Below, piece after piece: positions 57,972-64,000 of a stretch of DNA of 64,000 nt (positions within the stretch are counted from its first letter, which is position 1; every line of letters begins with the position of its first letter). Position numbers and translations under genes: made by a program. The notes under the pieces are model-generated. The model was not told the origin of the DNA, did no database searches, and saw only the letters and a program-made list of their open reading frames with translations. The stretch comes from Desulfarculales bacterium UBA696 (lineage in GTDB: Bacteria; Desulfobacterota; Syntrophobacteria; Syntrophobacterales; Syntrophobacteraceae): NCBI GenBank assembly GCA_002298995.1, contig DBMO01000034.1, positions 1-64,000 of the forward strand. Reading direction: 5' to 3'.

Positions 57972-59225
57972 ATGGCTAGAAAGCGTGACGACCGGGGCGG
58001 GGAACTGAGATGCTCCTTTTGTGGCAAGAGCCAGGACGAAGTCAAAAAGCTCATTGCCGGTCCTACGGTTTACATCTGCGATGAATGCGTAGAGCTCTGC
58101 AATGACATCATTGCCGAAGAATACGAAAGGGAAGGCGCGGCACGCGCCACGCAGATACCTAAACCGGTCGAAATAAAGAATGTGCTCGACCAGTATGTAA
58201 TCGGCCAGGAGAGGGCCAAGAAAATCCTCTCGGTTGCCGTCCACAACCACTACAAGAGAATCGAGCTAAAGATCGACAAGAATGATGTTGAGCTCCAAAA
58301 GAGCAACATCCTCATGATCGGGCCTACCGGATCGGGAAAGACTCTTCTGGCTCAGACCCTCGCCCGTATCCTGAATGTGCCCTTTACGATCGCCGATGCC
58401 ACGACGCTTACCGAAGCGGGCTACGTTGGTGAGGATGTCGAGAACATTCTGGTGAGCCTTATCCAGGCTGCCGACTATGATATCGAAAAAGCCTCACGCG
58501 GAATCGTGTATATTGATGAAATTGACAAAATAGCGAAAAAATCCGACAGCCCGTCGATCACTCGCGACGTTTCGGGCGAAGGTGTCCAGCAGGCCCTCCT
58601 GAAAATCCTGGAAGGGACTGTCGCAAACGTTCCGCCGAAGGGCGGCCGCAAGCATCCGCAACAGGAATTCATCAAGATCGACACGACTAATATCCTCTTC
58701 ATATGCGGCGGCGCGTTCAATTACCTGGAATCCATCATCCACGGCCGGGTAGGGGTGAAGGGAATGGGCTTTGGCGCTGAAATCCGCAGCAAGGAAGAAA
58801 AAAGTATCGGAGAAGTCCTCAAGCACGTTCAGCCTGAAGATCTTCTCAAATTCGGTATGATTCCCGAATTTATCGGCCGCCTGCCGGTAATTGCAACCTT
58901 GTATGAACTCACCGAGGATGAACTGGTAAGCATCCTGACCGAGCCCAAGAATGCCTTGGTAAAACAGTACAAAAAATTGTTCGAGCTGGAAAATGTTCGG
59001 CTGCGCTTTACCGATGGAGTACTCAGGGCAATTTCCAAGGAAGCAATAAGAAGAAAGTCCGGGGCGCGCGGATTGCGTTCGATAATGGAAAACATAATGC
59101 TCGATATTATGTATGACCTGCCCTCCCATCCAGAGATTCAAGAGTGTATAATTAATGAGGACGTGGTTACCAAGAGCGGGCAGCCTCTGCTTCTGTATCG
59201 AGGCCAGGACCAGGAATCAGCGTAA
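57972..59225 (+). CDS. clpX: ATP-dependent Clp protease ATP-binding subunit ClpX
   Basis: A 417-residue AAA+ unfoldase from the ATG at 57972 (AGGAGG six bases ahead; a longer frame to 57927 is not needed). The N-terminal zinc-binding domain has Cys14, Cys17, Cys36 and Cys39. Walker A is GPTGSGKTLLAQT, Walker B is IVYIDEIDKI, the pore loop is GYVGED and the ClpP-binding loop is FIGRLPVIATL (IGF-like). It delivers substrates to ClpP, which is encoded elsewhere. lon follows after a 190-base gap. Confidence 0.97.
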   Translation: MARKRDDRGGELRCSFCGKSQDEVKKLIAGPTVYICDECVELCNDIIAEEYEREGAARATQIPKPVEIKNVLDQYVIGQERAKKILSVAVHNHYKRIELKIDKNDVELQKSNILMIGPTGSGKTLLAQTLARILNVPFTIADATTLTEAGYVGEDVENILVSLIQAADYDIEKASRGIVYIDEIDKIAKKSDSPSITRDVSGEGVQQALLKILEGTVANVPPKGGRKHPQQEFIKIDTTNILFICGGAFNYLESIIHGRVGVKGMGFGAEIRSKEEKSIGEVLKHVQPEDLLKFGMIPEFIGRLPVIATLYELTEDELVSILTEPKNALVKQYKKLFELENVRLRFTDGVLRAISKEAIRRKSGARGLRSIMENIMLDIMYDLPSHPEIQECIINEDVVTKSGQPLLLYRGQDQESA

Positions 59226-59415
59226 TTTCCGGGCTGCCGGCGGCGGCTTGACCAGAACAGCTGATCCTGTAGAAATAATTAAGAACAGTTCCGGAGGGAA
59301 CTAAGGCCGCGAGACGTGAACGCGGCTCATATCGGGTTTTCGGAAAATCCGGCCCGGACGCCAGTGCGCACCATGGCGGTCCCGGAAATATAATCCAGGA
59401 GAGCAACCTGAAATC

Positions 59416-61860
59416 ATGTTTAAATTGACTCGTACAAAAGACGGTCAGCAGGCAAACAGCAGCTTCACGATGCCGCTCTTGCCGCTGAGAGATATTGTCG
59501 TTTTCCCCTCTATGGTGGTTCCGCTTTTCGTCGGTCGTGACAAATCGGTAAATGCACTTGAGAAGGCAATGGGATCGGACAAGAAAATTTTTCTGGCCGC
59601 CCAGACCAAGGCAAAAACCGACACCCCGGGAGAATCGGACATCTATCGGGTCGGCACTGTTGCAAATATTTTGCAGATTCTGCGACTTCCGGACGGGACC
59701 GTAAAGGTCTTGGTCGAAGGCGACCACAGGGCTCGAATCCTCAACTTCGTTCCGCACCCCGAACATTTTCTGGTACAGTTGGAAATGCTTCCGGAGACGG
59801 CGGAAAACGGAGTCGAGGTGGAGGCGCTGATAAGGAACATTCGTTCCTCATTCGAGACCTATTCGAAGCACAACAAGAAAATTACCCAGGAGATCCTGGA
59901 CGCGGTTGCAGCGGTCGAAAACGGGTCGAGGCTTTCGGATACTGTCGCATCGTATATGCCTTTCAAGCTCGAAACCAAGCAGAAGCTGCTCGAAACGCTT
60001 AATGTCGCGCAGCGCCTGGAGAAGCTTTTCGGTCACATCCGCTCTGAAATTGAGATAATCCAGACCGAGGAGCGCATCAAGGGCCGGGTCAAAAAGCAGA
60101 TGGAAAAGACCCAGCGCGAGTATTACCTGAACGAGCAGATGCGCGCAATCCAGAAGGAAATGGGCGAGAAGGACGACTTCAAGTCCGAACTCGAGGATAT
60201 CGAGAAGCGCATAAAGAGGAAGAAGCTCACCCAGGAAGCAGGAGCGAAGGTCCGCGCTGAGTTCAAAAAACTGAAGCTTATGTCGCCGATGAGTGCAGAA
60301 GCAACAGTCGTGCGGAACTACATAGACTGGATACTCTCCCTGCCCTGGTTCGACAAAACCAAGGACAAGCTCGATATAGACGAGTCCGCGCGCATTCTGG
60401 ACGAAGATCATTACGGGCTGGAAAAACCGAAGGAAAGGATCATCGAGTATCTCGCGGTACAGGCCCTTGTAAAGAAGATCAAGGGACCGATACTGTGCTT
60501 CGTTGGACCTCCGGGTGTTGGAAAAACATCGCTTGCACGCTCGATAGCCCGGTCAATGAACCGCAACTTCATTCGGCTCTCCCTTGGCGGTGTGCGTGAC
60601 GAAGCTGAAATCCGCGGCCACAGGCGAACCTATATCGGAGCTTTGCCCGGCAAGATCATCCAGAGCCTCAAGAAGGTTAAGAGCAACAATCCCGTATTTT
60701 GCCTTGATGAGATCGACAAGATGAGCATGGATTTTCGCGGAGATCCATCGGCGGCACTGCTCGAAGTGCTCGATCCCGAACAGAACTTCGCATTCAACGA
60801 TCATTATCTTGATCTGGACTACGATCTGTCGGAGATCTTTTTCATCACCACGGCGAATACACTCCACTCGATTCCGGCCCCGCTTCGTGACAGGATGGAG
60901 ATTATCCAGCTTGCCGGATATACCGAACTGGACAAGCTCAACATCGCCAAAAACTATCTTATCAAGAAGCAGTGTAAGGCAAACGGAATCAGTGCAGAAA
61001 ACATTGAGTTCTCTGATGCTGATCTTCTCTATTTCATCCGCCACTACACCAAAGAGGCGGGTGTGAGAAGCCTTGAGCGCGAAATCGCGACCGTGTGCCG
61101 CAAGGTGGCCAAGGAAGTCGTTCGCAACGGCCTGCAGACCAAGATTGCGCTCACCGAAGACCTTATCCAGGAATACCTTGGCATACCGAAGTTCCACTAC
61201 GGCCGCGCCGAAGAAAAAGACGAAATAGGCCTTGCGATGGGACTTGCCTGGACGGAGTTCGGTGGCGATATCCTTGGGATTGAAACCGTCGTAATGCCCG
61301 GTAAGGGCAAGGTGATAATCACCGGCAAGCTCGGCGAAGTGATGCAGGAATCCGCTCAGGCGGCACTCAGCTACGTCCGTTCGCGCGCAAAACAACTCGG
61401 GCTGGAACCGGATTTCCACCAGAGCGTAGACATCCACGTGCACGTGCCCGAAGGTGGGATCCCCAAAGACGGTCCATCCGCTGGTATCACGATGGCGACC
61501 TCGATTGTTTCGGCACTCGGAAAGATTCCGGTTCGAAGCGAAGTGGCAATGACCGGTGAGATAACCCTGAGGGGCCGCGTTCTCCCGATTGGGGGCCTGA
61601 AGGAAAAAATCCTCGCCGCTCACCGCGCCCTTATAAAAACGGTGCTCGTGCCCAAGGAAAACGCCAAGGATCTCAAGGAGATCCCGGCCAAGATCCTCGA
61701 AGAGATAAATATCGAGCTTGTCGAGCACATGGACCAGGTTCTGCGCCACGCCCTCGACCTCAAAGAGGGAAATGTGATGCTCAAAGAGCCCGAAACTCCC
61801 GCCAAAAAAGCGGTGATCTTCGAGCCGAAGGATGTCAGCGAAGAAATCCGCGCCCACTGA
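59416..61860 (+). CDS. lon: ATP-dependent protease La
   Basis: An 814-residue Lon protease: N-terminal LON domain (LPLRDIVVFPSMVVPLFVGR), helical linker, AAA+ domain (Walker A GPPGVGKTSLA with Lys370, Walker B PVFCLDEIDKM) and C-terminal Ser-Lys protease with catalytic Ser688 in KDGPSAGITMA. Length matches the family (about 784-820). AGGAGAG lies ahead of the start, with a rather long spacer. It degrades damaged and regulatory proteins. A 434-codon antisense frame is a shadow. Confidence 0.97.
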   Translation: MFKLTRTKDGQQANSSFTMPLLPLRDIVVFPSMVVPLFVGRDKSVNALEKAMGSDKKIFLAAQTKAKTDTPGESDIYRVGTVANILQILRLPDGTVKVLVEGDHRARILNFVPHPEHFLVQLEMLPETAENGVEVEALIRNIRSSFETYSKHNKKITQEILDAVAAVENGSRLSDTVASYMPFKLETKQKLLETLNVAQRLEKLFGHIRSEIEIIQTEERIKGRVKKQMEKTQREYYLNEQMRAIQKEMGEKDDFKSELEDIEKRIKRKKLTQEAGAKVRAEFKKLKLMSPMSAEATVVRNYIDWILSLPWFDKTKDKLDIDESARILDEDHYGLEKPKERIIEYLAVQALVKKIKGPILCFVGPPGVGKTSLARSIARSMNRNFIRLSLGGVRDEAEIRGHRRTYIGALPGKIIQSLKKVKSNNPVFCLDEIDKMSMDFRGDPSAALLEVLDPEQNFAFNDHYLDLDYDLSEIFFITTANTLHSIPAPLRDRMEIIQLAGYTELDKLNIAKNYLIKKQCKANGISAENIEFSDADLLYFIRHYTKEAGVRSLEREIATVCRKVAKEVVRNGLQTKIALTEDLIQEYLGIPKFHYGRAEEKDEIGLAMGLAWTEFGGDILGIETVVMPGKGKVIITGKLGEVMQESAQAALSYVRSRAKQLGLEPDFHQSVDIHVHVPEGGIPKDGPSAGITMATSIVSALGKIPVRSEVAMTGEITLRGRVLPIGGLKEKILAAHRALIKTVLVPKENAKDLKEIPAKILEEINIELVEHMDQVLRHALDLKEGNVMLKEPETPAKKAVIFEPKDVSEEIRAH

Positions 61861-61909
61861 CGAGGTTGTAGAATCTCATTCTGGGTGCAAAATCAAATTG
61901 TATGTCCTT

Positions 61910-61940
61910 AAAACCCTCTTCCCCGTGGAAGGGGGTTTTC
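61910..61940 (+). terminator. Intrinsic terminator of lon
   Basis: AAAACCCTCTTCC, CCGT loop, GGAAGGGGGTTTT, with T-rich end. Good stem with a run of Ts. Confidence 0.8.
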
Positions 61941-61973
61941 TGCTTGGGAGCTGTTGTCCAGAATCAAAACGGC

Positions 61974-62002
61974 TTGACTTTTTGTCGGAGCATCGCCATA
62001 AT
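61974..62002 (+). promoter_or_regulatory. tRNA-Val/tRNA-Asp promoter
   Basis: TTGACT, 17 bases, CATAAT: a close sigma-70 match, about 48 bases before tRNA-Val. The two tRNAs have no terminator between them and are probably one transcript. Confidence 0.7.
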
Positions 62003-62050
62003 AGTCTTTCTGGCCGTGAGGGGCAACATCCCGATCAGCGGGCAGCAGGA

Positions 62051-62123
62051 GGGCGGGTAGCTCAGCTGGGAGAGCATCGGCCTTACAAGCCGGGGGTCAC
62101 AGGTTCGAGCCCTGTTCCGCCTA
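62051..62123 (+). tRNA. tRNA-Val (anticodon TAC)
   Basis: Acceptor GGGCGGG/TCCGCCT, D arm GCTCAGCTGGGAGAGC, anticodon loop CTTACAA reading TAC (codon GUA), T arm ACAGGTTCGAGCCCTGT. CCA is not encoded; discriminator A. Confidence 0.95.
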
Positions 62124-62143
62124 TCAAACCAAAGTTAAATACC

Positions 62144-62220
<77 letters not shown>

Positions 62221-62228
62221 GTTTGATC

Positions 62229-62266
62229 AAAGGGCTACGCAATTTGCGTAGCCCTTTTGATTTTTT
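62229..62266 (+). terminator. Intrinsic terminator after tRNA-Asp
   Basis: AAAGGGCTACGCA, loop, TGCGTAGCCCTTT, then TGATTTTTT. Strong hairpin with a T run. Confidence 0.9.
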
Positions 62267-62379
62267 AGGGGGTACGATGGGGTACGGGCCTCTATGAATA
62301 CGCTCCCAGCCTAGTTCAAGAGACGTGGATAATTTTCATCCGATAACTCCGGGATAACCGTCCTGCCGAAATCGACCAG

Positions 62380-62625
62380 GCTTCCGCAAATCCTGGAGCG
62401 CTCTCAGGGGTACTTTGAGGGTTCGGAGTGCCTCAGCTACAAGCCTTTCCCTGAATCTGCCTCCCAGGTTTTTCATAACGGTTCTAAGCCGTCCCTTACT
62501 TTGGAGATATCGCTCGGTCGTGCTGAAAGCCCGCGAATGCCGTGACATCCGAAGGGCTTCACTTTGGCGACCCTGCAAAGCTCACGGGGAGAGTCGCGGT
62601 TGTCGCTATACGGCTAGCCCTTATG
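62380..62625 (-). pseudogene. Degraded tyrosine recombinase remnant beside tRNA-Asp
   Basis: One minus-strand frame reads KVKPFGCHGIRGLSA, resembling the H-x-x-R box of integrases (FGFHAIRHLTA). An overlapping second frame reads FSTTERYLQ, resembling the C-terminal Tyr box (TTERYLH), followed by RLRTVMKNLGGRF. In an intact enzyme these are in one frame about 20-25 codons apart, so an internal deletion with frameshift is inferred. A pair of GGTACG-type repeats lies near 62270-62290. It looks like the last trace of an element once integrated at tRNA-Asp. Confidence 0.55.
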
Positions 62626-62732
62626 GCATTCAACAATTTGGGCTAAGACATACTCGCTGCCTGATGAGCCATTATTTGACTCATGAGCCGCGACATTCTC
62701 CTTGAAAGGCAGATATCCGTGCGGTTTCCCTG

Positions 62733-64000
62733 TCATTTATGCAATGCGCCTACGGGATTTTCCTGTGCCTCAAACTTTGGGCTGATGAGGTTCTCGAATG
62801 AGAAGATCTCGTCCCACTTTTCCTGCGTCAGCAGTTTTCTTTCCTTGACAACTATTTCATGCAGCGATTTTCCGGTTAAATAGCCCTCTCGAGCGATTTC
62901 GGCGCATTGTTTGTAGCCGAGAGAAGGCTTCAGCACAGTCACAATGCCGAGTGAATTTAGCACCATGTCGCGGGTGCGGTCCGCATTGGCCGTGATGCCT
63001 TCGATACAGTTTACCCGCAAGCTCTCGACGGCGCGTTCCATCGTGACGATCGATGCGAACAGGGCAAAAGTGATCACCGGTTCCATAACGTTGAGTTGGA
63101 GTTGTCCCGCGGAGGCGGCCAGCGTCACCGTGGTATCGAGTCCAATCACCAGGAACCCCGTCTGGTTCACCACCTCCGGGATGACAGGGTTGACCTTGCC
63201 AGGCATGATTGATGATCCCGGCTGCATCTGCGGCAGGTTGATTTCGTTCAATCCGCAGCGTGGACCGGAGGCAAGCATGCGGATATCGTTGCATATCTTG
63301 GTGAGCTTGGCCGAGGTGTGCTTTAGAACTCCGGACAGAAGTATATAGTCGCCGGTATCCGATGTGGCTTCGATCAGGTCTTCGGCAAGTGTGAACTGGA
63401 TTCCGGTAAGCTCCGAAAGGTACTTTACAGCGAGTGCTGGGTAGCCGGGTGCGGCGGTCACCGTTGTGCCGATTGCGGTCGCACCGAGATTGACACCCTG
63501 CAGAATTTTGCGAACATCTTTGATCCTGTCGATCTCCTCGCCTATGGTGGTGCCCCAGCCGTGGAATTCCTGCCCGAGTGACATCGGGACTGCGTCCTGG
63601 AGATGGGTTCGCCCCATCTTCAACACATTTTCGAACTCCTTCGCCTTTGCAAAGAAAGCATCCCGAAGCCTCCCAAGCGCCGCCATATAGCTTTCCAGCC
63701 GCAGGATCAAACCCAGGTGGAATGCCGTCGGATAGACGTCGTTGGTGGATTGCCCGAAGTTCACATGATCGTTTGGATTGACGTAATGGTACTCGCCTTT
63801 CTTGTGGCCGAGGCTCTCAAGAGCAAGGTTTGCAATCACCTCGTTGGCATTCATGTTGACCGAGGTTCCGGCACCACCCTGAATGAAATCGGTTACAAAA
63901 TGTTCGAGCATCTCGCCCGCGATCAGCCGGTCGCAGGCAGCCATGATCGCTTCGGCGATTTTGGGGTCGAGCACGCCAAGTTCACGATTCGCCATGGCAG
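62733..64000 (-). CDS. aspA: Aspartate ammonia-lyase (partial at window end)
   Basis: The visible 422 or so residues run off the right edge; about 50 N-terminal residues lie beyond base 64000, and the Met codon at 63995 is internal (MANRELGVLDPKIAEAI). Superfamily signature GSSIMPGKVNPVIPE is present, with HVNFGQSTNDVYPTAFH, KMGRTHLQDAVPMSLGQEF and TSDTGDYILLSGVLKHTSAK. The related fumarase C would usually keep more of its own signature, so AspA is favoured. It interconverts aspartate and fumarate plus ammonia. Confidence 0.9.
   Translation of the reverse strand, partial: AMANRELGVLDPKIAEAIMAACDRLIAGEMLEHFVTDFIQGGAGTSVNMNANEVIANLALESLGHKKGEYHYVNPNDHVNFGQSTNDVYPTAFHLGLILRLESYMAALGRLRDAFFAKAKEFENVLKMGRTHLQDAVPMSLGQEFHGWGTTIGEEIDRIKDVRKILQGVNLGATAIGTTVTAAPGYPALAVKYLSELTGIQFTLAEDLIEATSDTGDYILLSGVLKHTSAKLTKICNDIRMLASGPRCGLNEINLPQMQPGSSIMPGKVNPVIPEVVNQTGFLVIGLDTTVTLAASAGQLQLNVMEPVITFALFASIVTMERAVESLRVNCIEGITANADRTRDMVLNSLGIVTVLKPSLGYKQCAEIAREGYLTGKSLHEIVVKERKLLTQEKWDEIFSFENLISPKFEAQENPVGALHK

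Noticed and set aside
60553..61857. 434-codon open frame on the minus strand
   Set aside because: Antisense shadow of lon; no recognisable domain, no ribosome-binding site.

Overview
The window is about 55-58% GC by eye and carries a complete bacterial acetyl-CoA synthase/CO dehydrogenase operon (acsD-cooS-acsB-acsC-acsE). It also has a siroheme/ferredoxin protein, a PEP-CTERM protein, several Fe-S proteins and an orphan two-component pair. Together these suggest an anaerobic, Wood-Ljungdahl-using Desulfobacterota lineage (Syntrophobacterales/sulfate-reducer-like). That placement is inferred from gene content, not from a marker tree.

Layout. 0-6 kb: an NMO-type flavin oxidoreductase, a ferredoxin-like protein, the translationally coupled pabA-pabB-pabC operon (p-aminobenzoate for folate, which feeds the methyl branch of the Wood-Ljungdahl pathway), a tiny Cys-rich ORF and a small lipoprotein. 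6.3-17.0 kb: a compact 10.7-kb integrated element in tRNA-Leu(CAA), bounded by an exact 53-bp direct repeat. It has one integrase, an AlpA-like regulator, a replicative ATPase beside iteron-like repeats, an HK97 capsid protein, a tape-measure-like protein and a P27 small terminase. I see no large terminase, portal, protease, other tail genes or lysis genes, so it looks like a phage satellite or an extremely reduced prophage. 17.1-19.8 kb: tRNA-Ala(GGC), a small secreted repeat protein, nth, a Zn-ribbon protein and tRNA-Ala(CGC). 19.8-25.1 kb: a second, repeat-rich accessory island. It is framed by the 3' end of tRNA-Ala(CGC) and an imperfect copy of it at 25,051, and holds small secreted/membrane genes separated by two interspersed repeat families. 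25.1-36.2 kb: a secreted GH17-like glucanase, ruvC-ruvA, yebC, rlmE, a macrodomain protein, a PEP-synthase-like protein and a membrane-anchored collagen-like protein, then about 1.3 kb without genes.

36.2-47.5 kb is the metabolic core. A consensus-like promoter precedes acsD, cooS, acsB, acsC and acsE in carbonyl/methyl-branch order, with hairpins between some genes and a double palindrome at the end. Pyruvate phosphate dikinase follows. The operon makes or cleaves acetyl-CoA; PPDK links pyruvate to PEP. 47.7-57.4 kb: a CitE-like lyase, a GAF-PAS histidine kinase, the siroheme/ferredoxin protein, a small membrane protein followed by hflK-hflC, a GT78/81-like glycosyltransferase and a stand-alone response regulator, an S1-domain protein and an FmdB-type zinc ribbon. 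57.9-62.3 kb: clpX, lon, tRNA-Val(TAC) and tRNA-Asp(GTC). A degraded tyrosine-recombinase remnant sits beside tRNA-Asp, marking a third tRNA-associated integration scar. The window ends inside aspA.

Most long ORFs on the opposite strand of acsB, acsC, lon and ppdK are codon-bias shadows and are left out. No CRISPR array and no rRNA genes were seen.
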